Shown in pieces: positions 12,260 to 24,719 of a stretch of 64,000 nt of DNA (positions are counted from its first letter, which is position 1; every line of letters begins with the position of its first letter). The notes below the pieces were generated by a model, which was not told the DNA's origin, ran no database searches, and worked only from the letters and a program-made list of their open reading frames with translations. This DNA is from Haemonchus contortus (Eukaryota; Nematoda; Chromadorea; Rhabditida; Trichostrongylidae). The DNA lies in the NCBI GenBank assembly GCA_000469685.2, contig LS997566.1, positions 9,923,492-9,987,491 on the forward strand. Direction: 5' to 3'. The position numbers and the translations under genes are program-made.

Positions 12260-13018
12260 GTCAGCAGGGTTCTGTGTAAAGTATTACGTGTCTCGGTCTC
12301 CATTTTGTTCTCAATGTGCGAAGTGTAATTTGAAGCCACAAAAATCTTTCAAATCGTGAATTTTATGTAGTTACGGTAAAATCTGTGGCAGAGAAGCGTG
12401 TTGTGTGTTTTTTTTTCAATTTCAATGTATTTCGATTTCAAAGACTCAAAAAGTCTCCTTATCCAACACTTAATTTTTGGAGAAAAACAATAATTTGGTC
12501 TTTATTGGACAACATAGAAACTTTTGGTGCAATTTAAGTGTTGACGACGGAGGGAGGTTTGGGGGTTGAAGTGCAAACGTCGCCTCTGAAGGGAGTATTG
12601 AGAAATTGTACAGATACCGTTTCCGGTAACGTGATAGGAAATTTTGCTGGACTGGAACACTGTCTGGCTATCCTTTGTATCTGATTAACCTGAAAGTATT
12701 GATCATCTTCTTTTCCTTTTTCTTGTTTGGAACTAATTGTTTTCGGAGTGAACTAATTGTTTTCGGAGTTGTTGATGATTGTTTTTTGGTATCATACACT
12801 TGATGATGATGCCTTTACTTCATAAATAAATGTTAAAACAGTTTTTTTCTATTTTTATGACGGAAATGTTGCCAACAGAATTACCTCGACCGCGCCTAAG
12901 AATGTGAAGGTGGGCGTGGTAAGCGGAAGTGGCATTGAGTGTCTAGCTACCTCATTTTCTGGTCCATGGCTTCCACTCGTTCCGTCTACACGGCTTTCCT
13001 TTCGAACTATAACTGAAC
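12260..13018. other. Intergenic region between prp-38 and secs-1
   Basis: This 760 bp stretch has no recognisable gene. An AATAAA at about 12824 could end the prp-38 transcript. A short tandem duplication of about 19 bp (aactaattgttttcggagt) lies near 12731-12769. No strong trans-splice acceptor was seen just upstream of the secs-1 start, so membership of secs-1 in the preceding operon is unsupported. Confidence 0.4.
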
Positions 13019-16000
13019 ATGGACTTGCTTAGCTCACGGTTGGATACTCCTTTCAACAGCAGTGGAGTACGGATATCCAACTCCGGAGCAGCTCGTTGTG
13101 CCAGCTGTACGATGCGAGCCTCATTTGGTAGTGGAGAGGCTGCCTACTCTCGCATGGTCTCCAAGTCCAGTACTAAACTGCTAAATTCGCTTTGGGATAA
13201 GGTGAACGTTTAAAATTGTTTATAGTTTTCGATATCTTGTTTACTTGTTTCTAGCTATTCGATGTGTGTGACGGCGTAAGCCTATTGACTGCCAGCTATA
13301 ATGGTTGTGGCGGGCCAACAATTACGTGATTTCGTGTTGGCATGTGTTGGCATATGTTTTTCGAAATTCCGCTCCACATACCCTTCACAACCTACCTACT
13401 TGCAATCCGGGCTGGATTTTTCTAGTTTCGTCTGCGCGGCTGAATACGTCGAAGACTTGGCAAAGGTTTCACCGATTAAAAACAAGATTATCGTAGACGT
13501 GGGCTTGGAGCCTCCTAACACTCAGAAGCCGGTGTTGAAAAAAATTTCAAACATCCGCTCAAATTGGCCTTCAGGGATTCTATCTGTTGTATAGGAGTTT
13601 CACACTACATTAACATGAAATCTCACTTCAAACTTTCAAGGATCCTACGGCTAACAATAAGATTAGGGCATCAGATACTTTTGGCTCTGAGGGATACAAT
13701 TCAAGCGTTCACAGGTCAAATTTCTTCTGTAGACCCAATTTTCAGCGAGATTGATGACTAACTACGTTTTGGCATAGACGGCTGTGGGGTGGATGGCACA
13801 AGCTCGATACCAAACTGATGTCATTAATCGAATCAGTGGGTCAAACTACTCTCGGAGAAGAGTTTCTAGTTGAACTCTTTCTCAGGACAGAGTTCGGACT
13901 CGCCTGTATCACCTGCCATCGCGTTGATCATGGAATATCTCGAGCGAGGGCCAGTAACCCCTCCATTCATCCCTGTCGGAAGCCAAAGTAGTCCAGTGAA
14001 TCGACCTTGCTCGAGGGGCACGAGGCATAGCGTTCCTTTCGTTCACAGCTTTTTTGGAGTACTCTGGCCATCGCAGTGGAGGTGGTCCTGGTGTTGACGT
14101 GTTGACGTCCCGATGGGTTCAGTCAATAACCGCCCTGGGCCAACGGTCATCACAATAGTGCATAAGGCGTCCGGCCCTCTTTGATGGCTTTACATCCCAA
14201 TGCCGTTGCTGACGTCGAAAAATCGAAGATGTTCGACAATGGCATGTAAATCTGCAAGGTGCTGCATTTTTTTCCCTTGATAACTCGGAAATCTAAGAAA
14301 AATTCCATTAGCTTTTGATTCCCGCTTAGACAAATACTCAGCAAGGTCATGGTGGATGTATATACCAAAACACAGCAAACACACCGAATGGCCAGTAGTT
14401 TTCCCATTATAGATGTTCTCCGGACCGGGCGAAAAAGAGCCTCGCGGAAGCAAGCTACAATTTCCTCCATAGGAAACGCATTATATGAAGGAAACCACGC
14501 ATGTAATTTTACAAAGTGGTAGATTCGCTTGTGCTCATTGGTCTAACTTACATAGGACATAGTTTTGGTGACAAGTTAAGGTGAAAGCGGAAAAGTAACC
14601 GAAAACCTAATCGAAAGAATGTTTCACTGCAATGATGCTGAATTATTAAGGTGTGGAACTCCTCCTCAAATCCCCATGGCCAGCGGCAGTGGCTCCTCGT
14701 CTGCCGTATCCTTCCAGTGGGAATTCAATTCTTTCTCTTCATAGCGGGGATCGAGTGTAACAAGGGCGACACGCCGTTCGGGGAGAAGATACCAGACCCG
14801 AGTTATTAGAGTAGTTGATTGAAAATTCGCAAGGCGGTTGGAGAAAGAAGAGGATGATAGTAAGTTTTCCATTGGGATGTTAGGATGGGATGTGCGCGAG
14901 CGCAACATCGTAAGAGGTGGAGAGTCTATGGCTCTATTAAGTCTTTCGATAGAAAAAGCAAATCTTAGGGTAATACAAGCTCTCAGAAGGAAGTACTTTC
15001 AACGATGATGTCAAAATGTCATACACCCATGTAAACACGGTAAAAGCTCAGTTCCAAAATGATGTTAAATTGATAAGTGATAAAAAAGCTCCCAGGAGTA
15101 AAGGTATCGATAGTTCATGGTCTGGACACTAAATGCTTACGACCTAGAATCTTTTTTCTGATATCCCGCCTAGGCCAGTCAAGCCTTACATCCCTCCGGG
15201 GTCTACTGATTGGTACCAGACTCCTTTGGGAGAATAAAGGAACTGACTTACAAGTGGCCACCGCAAGTCAGTGTATAGGCCACATACGTATTCATCACGC
15301 CACTGCGATATTGAATGTAGTCGAACGCGAGGCGCATCCCTTAGACGGGACTGATTAACGTCAAAAGATTCGATTACTAACCCTTTATCCCGTAATCCTT
15401 TCAAGGATGTATTAGTGGTAGAAATGGCCAGCGGCAAAGAATGCTGATTATGAGTCGCCCATAGGCTTGTAGTAACTTTTTCAGATCATGAGCGACATAA
15501 CTTCAGAATGAATAAGAAAACGTAAAAAAATAATGAAACAAAACATACCTATACCCATAAAACAGAAAAACAAAAAATAACAAACACCGCTTGCTTATAT
15601 TTTGTCTCTAATGTAGGTCGTCACCACCAAATAAGAAGTGTTCCTGATACTTTAAGTGGCCTCGGCAAGTGAAAGACCCACCAAAATGAATAAACTCCAT
15701 GTAGACACATAATTTGATGTTACTCGTCACACACCACGTAAAGTTAGTTTTTCAAGTATTGCACTCTAGCTGAAATAAAAGCATTTCCAGAAGCAAATAC
15801 CAGAAGAAGGCTGGCCAGATCATGCTTTGGAGCTGTTTCTGTCATGGCTTGCCTGTCACGACACCAACAACCGTGTGGATATGGTAATTAATATAGCGTA
15901 TAGATCTGTGCTAGTACGGTTGGCACTCAATACACTGTCACTTGCTTATATCTGGCCCTTCAGAACCCATGCTTTCGACTGTGGAGAGGTCTGCTTCGAT

Positions 16001-19000
16001 GAACCAACCTAGTTTCGATACTGCAAGCCTACTGGCAGTACTTACCTATACCCATTAGTGTTGAGTATTGCCATGAAAACTCGAATCGCTCGACTTTTTC
16101 GACCCATTTTTTGTGTACGCTACGGCATGTGCCTTCAGAATATTGTGTACTGGCTTAATCTAGCAATACGTGCTAAACTGCCTTCGGAAGCTATACAAGT
16201 GAGCTTTGGAGTTTTAAAGCCATCCGGTAACGAGAATGCACGGCAAGCGCGAGATATCGATCGCCGCTCGCGTACTTCATGCGTTGCAGTAGCGGTCGAT
16301 CGCTGGGAGTAGATCATTATTCGCACATCTAGACTGAAATTATTGCGGTAATTCGTTCATCGTTGGGAAACCGTGAAGTCGACGTTTTCGCGATTCTTCA
16401 ACTATGAACAGTGTATTGTACCTTCTCTTTTTATCAGGGGTGGAGTACATATTTATCTATTTGCCTTGCATTTGCATTTGACTCAGGTGCCAGCGGTAGA
16501 GCTCGGCGATGTCGGCTGATATGTTACATTTTAGGCCTCCATAGGCGCAGGTGAAAGAGAGGGACGCGTGGCATGTCCTCTGGTGCGAAGGCTCCATTGC
16601 AGGTAAGACTTCCATGTTGGTTTTTATGTTGTTTCTTCCGCAGATGTACTGGCTCACTTTGTATCACTTTTCCTTTCTCTCTTCTTTTGCTCTCTCTATT
16701 TCTGTCTTCTCAAACTCTTGATGCCATATTTGCCTTCCTTTTACGGGGTACTCAAGTATTTTTTAATTTAAATCAATCACATCCTCAGTATTTCAGCCTC
16801 ACCCATGGAATCGGTCGAAGTGGGAATATCGCTGATATTCAACCGAAAGCCCTTGGCTCTTCTATGCTTGCTTGTCTCGCAAACGAACTCGCATTGCATG
16901 CAATTCAGGAGATTGGTGAGGAATATTAGGGTGATCTGATCGATGGAAATCGAAAAGCATATAGGTCTGGAAAATTGAGAAACTGTATGTGTAAACAATA
17001 GATAGAAAGTAATGTAAAGCCACCCAGTGTCACAATTCGGAGGCACAATTCACGATTAAACGGTTTGCGAGATTTCTAATCAAGGCAACGTTGCCTCTGA
17101 GCATCCTATGTGGCGCATCAGATTGAAAAACAGCATGAGCAAGACTAATTCAGGGCTCAAAGACTGGATTCGTAGACGTTCACACCCAAAGGCGGACGAG
17201 TTTTCATTTTGTAGGAAACACTTACTCCTATACAATCATTACGAAATTGTAAACAACGTATCACATCTCGCATGCAGAATGACCATATTTCACTTTAATG
17301 CAAGCTTCCAACCTCTTTCGAAAGTTTTCAAGAATGCGCGCAATCACGTTCATCCCACGCTTCTACAAGAGAGCTTTGTTTCAGAGAGTCTGAAGACCTG
17401 TTTTTTTAAAGCGCAGTTTTTTTGCTCCAGAATCGTTCATACAGCGAAATCCAAAGGATCGAGATCGGGGGAAATTTGAAGGTCAAACATGCTTCGCCCC
17501 AAAAACCTGGAAGTGTGGTTTCACAACATTACAGCATCTTCTTTGCGCTGTGGGCTGGTGGCCAACCCAAAGGTTCAGCTGACGTTCATCGCGTTCCTTT
17601 CCGCCCAAGGGATTACCGCATCTTCCAGCCCAGAAGCCCGCAAGTTGATTTTTTTATTGCCCGTCACACTTCATGTGGGTCACCCTGTATTTCAGCTACT
17701 TTGGGAATCTTCGGATCTCACGAACACTGCGGGTTTTCTGGCTCTCTTTACCAGTTACGCAGTAACCTTTACCACATCTGTCCTTTCAACCTGAAAAGGG
17801 TACCTGAATTGTGGCTTCAGCGTAATGATAGAAGTAATTGGTCTTCTGATATTTTGTTGGGGGGAGTGGCCCATAAAGGGCATATTTTGTTAATTGTGCT
17901 GTGCACAATTCTGGAGGTAGCATTTGTTTGGATGGAAAATTGCACTCTCATCACGGAAGAATACATCTATAAGAGTGTTGGAGAGGCAGGGCAGTTCCAT
18001 CACCTGCCCCCAGACCTGCCTCCCTCACATCATCGCTAAGCCAAGGGAAGAGTATCCACTTTGCATTATACGGTAAAGAATGAGTAGATGAAGGCTGGGA
18101 TGTGCATGCTACTTTTATAGACAACTGCAGCTACACTAATCGTAATATAAGACAGCTGTTGACCGATAAGGAGAAATTAAAGAAGAGTTCACTGTCTTTG
18201 CGGCGTTTGTAGAGGGAAACGGAGACAGACGCAAAGGTAATTTATCCACGTTAGTAGATCAAATCGCAAACCTGCTAGTTGACTCAGGATCGGGGTAACA
18301 ATATAACAAAGCTTATGCTCCGAGATAACACATTCTATCTAATTACAGGAGCGGAAGTCAGGAGTCATGGTTAGAGTAAAAGTTATAATCAATTCTGCCG
18401 GAACCCTGTTTCCTAAGGATGACTCAAATTCAAGATCCGTCACAAAACCAGATTCCCGAAATTGCAGGCATCACTTCATGCAGAGCTGCACTCGTCGTTC
18501 CCATATGCACTGGTATGGCTTTATCATTGTGTATGGGATCGTGGAGACGTCTGAGGCCCGAAGCGAAGTACGTCCTTTGGCTACGAGTCGATCAGAAATC
18601 ATGCTTCAAGTCAATCTATCATGCAGGTACCAATATGATATCGAAAATGTTTCAATGACTTTATTTCTCTTAAAACATGTATGGGTTGCGCTGAATTAAC
18701 AGTCATCCGTGCTAAGGCAAAGAAGGGAGAAGATTTCAGCCAAAAGCTTATTCAAAACTCATGAGTGCTCTGAAAATGGTCCTTCCACTTCTCAGCTACT
18801 CCTTTCAACAAACTTTTGATAAAATTTCTCTACTCGGATTTTGTTGATGATGGTGAAAGAGTGTGAGATGCGAAGATTCCCGTGAAATCTTCGTATTTCT
18901 TCTTCCTGTCAGATCAATTCTCCATCAAAATATGTGAATTTCAGGCTTCGAACCCATTATACTGGATCCAATACGTGATGGTGATGCGTTAGTAACTGAT

Positions 19001-22000
19001 GTAGATACCGTCAATAGGATACTAGAGCAGCGTGCCGAACAGGTAAGAAAGAAGATTTCTATTTAACTAAACGTTGACTTTAACTTTAACAAAGAAGTTT
19101 TCTATTTAACTGTGCAGTAAGCTCGTCTTCATTGCGCTCCGTAGTGATGGCAGATACCAAAACATGGACATTTGTAAAAAGCTGTCCTTAATATGATGAA
19201 GTCAAGTGGCGGTGTGGTGTAGTGGCAAGCGGCGCACTATCATACGCGCATGGTCACGGGTTCGATCTCGGATCGATATCTGCCCAGGCAAACTAAGCCC
19301 TCCATCCTTAAGACGTCGATTAATTGGTATCAGGCTCGTCTAGTAGGATAAAAGCACTGACTTGTACATCGGCTGGCCACCGCAAGTCAACGTTTAGGCC
19401 CCATACGCATTCAGTATGTCACCAAGATTCTGAATGGAGGTCGAATGCCGGGCACATCCCTTAGACTGGATTGATAAACACTCAAGGGTTTTATTCTTAT
19501 GAGACCTCACTGTTGAGGTCGGGTTTGCACAAGCTCCAAACCGCTCAACCCAAAGAGTGGATAAAGTAAAGGCGTCACTATTGCGGACAATCAGAACTGC
19601 TGTAATTGCCGTAGAAGTAACCCGAACTTTCTGAAATCACCGCCATAGACTTAAATAATTGTGTGGTTGGGTTTTCCACAAATTATTTGCATAGTCCAGT
19701 TTCCATCACGAGTAAACTCTCTCTTCCTTCTATTCAAGCTACAAGTTCAGATTCTCTGTGTCATGTCTACGACCTCCTGTTTTGCTCCACGAAGTCCTGA
19801 CTCGTTAGAGGCAATATCTGGTCTATGTCAGGTACGTAGGACGCTAATGCTTTTCTTGTTCAAATAGTAATAGAATAGGGAATAGTAGCTATGTAGTAAT
19901 AATAGGGAATATTAGCTATGTTTTCAGTTGTATCAAGTTCCGCATCTCGTGAATAATGCCTATGGACTTCAAAGCGAAGAATGTGTCCGGAGGATAAATG
20001 CGGTAATTTTCAGATGTGATTGATATTTTTGGGAAACAAGATGGTGTTGACAGATGGCTCCAGAAGAGCCGATGTTCAGGCTAACCAAACTTGCCATGCC
20101 TCTTGATTGGTCTAAAGGGGCGAGGGAAGAGGTGGAGGGGGTAGAAATCTGACTCACACATCATTAGTTCCTGCTTTTTAGTGAATTGAGAAGGCCATAT
20201 GATAAACAGTTATATGGCAAATAATAAACAACAAACAAAGAAGATTCAGATTCCGTCTACGATTATGAGAGTTCGAAGATGTCCACTCAAAATAGGGTCG
20301 CGTAACCAAAGAGATTTTATCTCACCTTCTTGCTTTTCAATTTTGCAATCTTCGCCTCCAGTGGTGTGTGTTACTACTATGTGCCTTGGAGAGCGAGTAC
20401 TAAAGTACCCTGCAGAGGTCGATTCAAACAAATGCGACTTCCGTCGAGTCCAGCGGTGGCATTCATGCGTACCTCTTTCGAAAAATCCGCCATAGTGGCC
20501 AGACAATGCACTAATAGGTTGCAACTGAGTCACTGTGTATAATTAGGGAGATATAGTTGCCCTTTTTATGCAAAAAAGAGATTTATTTACTTATATAATG
20601 GCTGAAGATTGTTCAGGTCTTGATCTATGAAAATACCCACCTCGAAAAACTGGTTGTAATCCTTCAGGATTAATGCTTGAAGTAACTAAAAAAATACGCT
20701 TTAGCTTGGTTGCCAATCTCATTCATAATATCCTCCTAAACCAGACCCATACGATAGTCCATAGGAGAAGGTTGACTCTCTCCAGCTCAATCCGAGTTAC
20801 CATAGAAGTGATCCGAACTGCATAGATTCCTGTGCCACAATTACCAGTTACTGTATCGCTCTATACAGTTGAATAGATGAAAGCTTGGATTAGAACCATC
20901 TCGAGTTGGAATGGGTCATGTATTCCATTCAATGGAAATGAGACGGTCTTGCAGCTTTTTTTCCAACTCAACTCTTTTTACATGTGTACAAATGCAGCCA
21001 CACTTTTACAAACGAATCTGATACCAATCAAATAACCATGGAAAAGTGGAAGGCTAGGTTGGCTGGCTCGGATGTCTATTTGGATGTGGTTCTTGGGCCG
21101 TCTAGTCGCCAATTGGCGCTACTCTCCTTTACTCTACTTGGAGATCGTGTACATTTCAGAGTCGAGCAGCTGGTCGTATTGATGCGTTTGTGCAGTCTCT
21201 CGATAAGAATTTCCAGGTTCATAGAAGATTCTTTTTTTCCTATTTTCCTAGATATTTTTAAATTTTTTGAAGTCTATCAAAAGAAAACAGAAGTGACTCC
21301 CTAGTTAACTATCATGGGTCCAACGCATGTTTAGCTGATGCTTTTGTTCAGGTTCCTGTTGGTGGAGCTATTATAGGAACATTCAAGCAGAGTGCCATCA
21401 AGACAATAGCCCAGTTCTATCCAGGTAAGCAGCAGATGGTAGACATCTGATGATTGCTTCCTTGCGGCACTCGTGAATACCCTCTTCACGATGAAAATAT
21501 TTTCTGAGATTTCCTCGTAGAATGAACCTGTGACCACTGAGGATAGCACCTGGGTCCCTGTTGGCTCGACTATAAGATTTGAAAGCTGCTCAACTCTTGG
21601 ATGATGATACTGCTGTAGGTGCAATATACAAGTTGATTTGTTCAAGGACGTGCTTCTTGTGTTCCATCTCGTGATCTAGTGCTTACACTGCTTCACCAGG
21701 GTCGTCGAGGTTTGCTCGAATCCTACGATGCACAAAGGAGGTAAGACTTCATATGATTTTAGCCTTCCTTCAGACATTTTTTCGCCGAGTTGTATTTTAC
21801 TGCTTATTTTCCACTCCTCGACATCCCAACGTTACTGCTTTCAGGTTATTCCAGAAAATGAAAAGACGTTTGATTTTGTTTGCAGCAGATATTGGTGAAT
21901 TCGTATATGACGTCGAAGACAATCAAATAAGTTTAGGTATTTACTTTGTAATCGGAATCTCATAGCTTCCAGTTCAGTTATGTTAAAGAAAGTGGTGGCA

Positions 22001-24719
22001 CTAGCTGCTCAAACTTCCGAGTGAGGGAATATCTAATCCCGAATCAGACAGAAGAATCAAGAATTCCACAAGGGAACTACCCTGACAACGCTATATTGTT
22101 GTCATCGGAAAGCAGAAAATAAGCGAATACCGGAAATGAAAACAATGGCCGAGCTCGTTGAGGGGCTGAATGGGTGCAGCAGTTTCCAGCCTGTGATGTA
22201 TGGCTGCTTTTCGGAAATCAGAATCCCCGAATAAAGCATTTCGTCGACTTTGAATTTGCCTAGGTAGGGAAAAAGGATAAATCTTCGGCTTCTAGGAATC
22301 TCATTTTACTCCACTCGTCGTCCATTCCCCTACATTCGACTTCAGTTCAGAACCGTGGTGGCTATTTGAATGCATTTGTGGCCTATACAGTGACCTGCGA
22401 TTTCCAGCCAATATACAAGTCAGTGCTTTTATCCTCCTAGTCGAATCTGGTGATACTGACTGGTTTACCGCAAGGAATGGAAGGCTTAGTTGGTCAGGCT
22501 AGCCCTTAAAAGAGGTGCAAAATGCATATTGCTGCGACGATATGGCTGTTTGACCGAGCCATAGTGAATTGCAGGACAACTAGGTTAAAACACCTTTCGT
22601 CGTTAACAGATCAGTGAAACAGCACAAACCTCATTTTGTTTGGTTTCTACAAGCTGCTTCTTATGCAACGTCTCGCTACTCACTATCAAACGTGAAGGAT
22701 AAACGATATAGTTTTGGGGCATTAATAAATCTCGTCTCAGAGATGCGCCCCGCATTCGTCTTCCATACAGAATCATAGTGTCGTATTGACTACGGATGTG
22801 GCCTATACAATGACTTGCGGTGGCCAGCCGGTGTACAAGTCAGTGCTTTCATCCTCCCAGACGAGTCTGGTATCAATCAACCGAACCCGGAGGAAGGGAG
22901 GCCAGGTTGGCCTAGGCGGATATCGATCCGGGATTCGAACCCGTGATCGTGCGCGTGTGAAGTGTGCCACTTGACACTACACCACCTCCGCTCTTTTAGC
23001 AGACTTAAAGATTCAAATATTAGGCAACCAAAAAAATTCGTGCGGTTTTTTTTCTAATTGATTATTCTATGCAATGTATTGAAAAAACTGATTGTTGTAG
23101 GTGGGTAACATTGCATATGCTTTGAAGCTTGTTTTATGCAGAATCATTTAGTGTGTCTCATAAGTTTAAGTAGTGCGTTTGAAGTTTGAACCGCGCTTTG
23201 CGAAACCGCGAATTGTACGTACATAGCTATACCAGACCATTACTCAGAAGTTTTTATGTTGTTAAGTTCGGTTTTCCAATAAATCTTCACATCTCCTGGC
23301 GTTCCTCGTCTGTATACAAGGACCTCTGCAACAAGCATGGTTGTGTCAAATGAGATAATTCGCGCCTGTTAACTTTTTACTAAAGTAGAGAAGAGCTCGA
23401 AAGAAAGTTAAAAAATTTTTTTAGCTCCAAAACTCAAACGTTTATGAAAATGGAATATACCAGCTTGTTTCACGATGGGGAGAGTTATTCTTGCTGAAGA
23501 GACTATTTTTTCAGAGTAAACTTTAGTTAAACCGTTTTTATATATTTATTTATCCACTTGCAGAACCGCAGAACATTTTTGGTTGCCTGGTATTAAAAAT
23601 CGCCTCTTTATAACGTGTTTCAGCTTTGACTCTTTCATCGATACCGAGAGAAAAACAGTCGCTTTTCGGCTCCGTCCTCTTCAATCGAGGAATCACCGGA
23701 GCACGGTGAGTCTAAGCTTGAGGTCGTTGTGCAACCATCTCAACTCCGTGGGTTAGAAGAGAGCGGAAGAAATGCAATCTGTGCCATGTATTTCCTATAA
23801 AGTTTAAACTTTTCCTTCTCTAAAAATCACTAGCTCCACGAATCAAATGAAAAAAAGAAGTGCTTCAGATGTTAGTTTTCCCTTTCGACAAGGCATGAGA
23901 GCACTTTAATTCGTCTTATCATTTTGTTTTGATCAAGTTTTACCTATGCTGCGTTTAGCATTTTATCTGACGTCAATAGCTTTGCCGTTAGCAGAGCAGC
24001 AGGTGGTGTTAACTGCATCACTCAGCTGCGATTTAAGTGCTTTTCACTGAGGAGGATTGAGTTTGGCTCTGAATTCCAAATTTTTTTGCAAAGGTTAAAT
24101 GGCTAGGATCGATGCATGCACACTAGACACAGATATATCCCTGCGAATACGCCTAGAACACAGGTTCCAAAAGCTATTTTCCTCCTAGCGCCCAACTTAC
24201 GGAATCCGTAGAACATTGATGTTATTGTTGTTGTACTGTATTTTGAAAATATTGAAATTTTACCATGTCATATGTATGCTACATCTTATTAGTTATCCCT
24301 ATCGGTCAGACATACCTCTGAACAGCAAATATTCCGAGAAAAACGCCAAATATGACGGAGATGGAACAGGCTTTATCACACAGTGACCCCCATTTTTCAG
24401 TGCTGTCGTTTCTACGAATGAAGTGACCATCATCGAAGGTTGTGAATTTCTGAACTTCGGGTCCCATTCAAATGAACAGCATGGTGGATATCTAAATGTA
24501 GCTTGCGGAGTTGGTGAGTGAGTTTTTGGATTATCAAAAAGAGCTTGAAATGTTAATGACGCCCCCTGTTTTCCAGGTATGACAGAAGGCGAAATGGAAG
24601 AGTTGTTCAATCGAATAGCGAGTGCATATGCAAAGTTCACTAGGAGAAACGGCTATTTCATGCCAGGAGTCGGTTCTAACCGCAGTACTCCTGATGATGA
24701 TGAAGATGAGAGTGAATGA
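13019..24719 (+). CDS. secs-1: O-phosphoseryl-tRNA(Sec) selenium transferase (SEPSECS)
   Basis: This PLP enzyme converts phosphoseryl-tRNA(Sec) to selenocysteinyl-tRNA(Sec), the last step of selenocysteine synthesis in eukaryotes. Exons: 13019-13201, 15791-15883, 16535-16602, 16797-16915, 18468-18626, 18945-19042, 19751-19831, 19928-20002, 21160-21216, 21352-21424, 21647-21740, 21845-21936, 23624-23705, 24401-24513, 24577-24719. Every junction is in phase, giving 509 residues (human 501). Landmarks: GAGEREGRV and [20 protein letters not shown] near the N-terminus, [33 protein letters not shown], and [19 protein letters not shown], whose Lys is the PLP-binding residue. The Asp/Glu-rich end is DDDEDESE. 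Introns are unusually long (2.6 kb intron 1; 1.55-1.7 kb introns 4 and 12) and contain SINE copies. Active-site segments are intact, so the worm should keep the selenocysteine pathway. Confidence 0.95.
15165..15360 (+). mobile_element. tRNA-derived SINE copy, head degenerate (secs-1 intron 1)
   Basis: It matches the body and tail of the window's SINE family: cgcctaggc, cc-ccggggt, tggtaccagactc, ggccaccgcaagtca, aggccacatacg, gcgcatcccttagacggga. The promoter-like tRNA head is not clear in this copy. Confidence 0.7.
19208..19480 (+). mobile_element. tRNA-derived SINE, full-length-like copy (secs-1 intron 6)
   Basis: The first 75 nt are tRNA-like, with an A-box-like tract (about 19218-19232) and a B box GGTTCGATCTC (19259-19269). 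The family body follows: tggtatcaggctcgtc, gacttgtacatcggctggcc, ggccccatacgcattcag, cacatcccttagactgga. It lies in the sense direction inside an intron. Confidence 0.8.
22340..22500 (-). mobile_element. tRNA-derived SINE fragment (secs-1 intron 12)
   Basis: This is a diverged body segment of the family (tgtggcctatacagtgacct, caagtcagtgcttttatcct). The tRNA-like head is missing. Confidence 0.6.
22735..22992 (-). mobile_element. tRNA-derived SINE, full-length-like copy (secs-1 intron 12)
   Basis: Read on the minus strand, it begins GCGGAGGTGGTGTAGTG (A-box region), carries the B box GGTTCGAATCCC, and its acceptor-stem-like ends pair (GCGGA with TCCGC). The family body and tail then follow. 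This is the best tRNA-like head in the window. Confidence 0.82.

Noticed and set aside
17422..18039. 205-codon open frame in secs-1 intron 4
   Set aside because: It has no splice context and no recognisable motif, and it lies between two well-phased secs-1 exons. Probably chance or a decayed repeat.
22917..22992. tRNA gene
   Set aside because: It has A and B boxes, but it is the head of a repeated SINE with a conserved non-tRNA body; other copies are similarly degraded.
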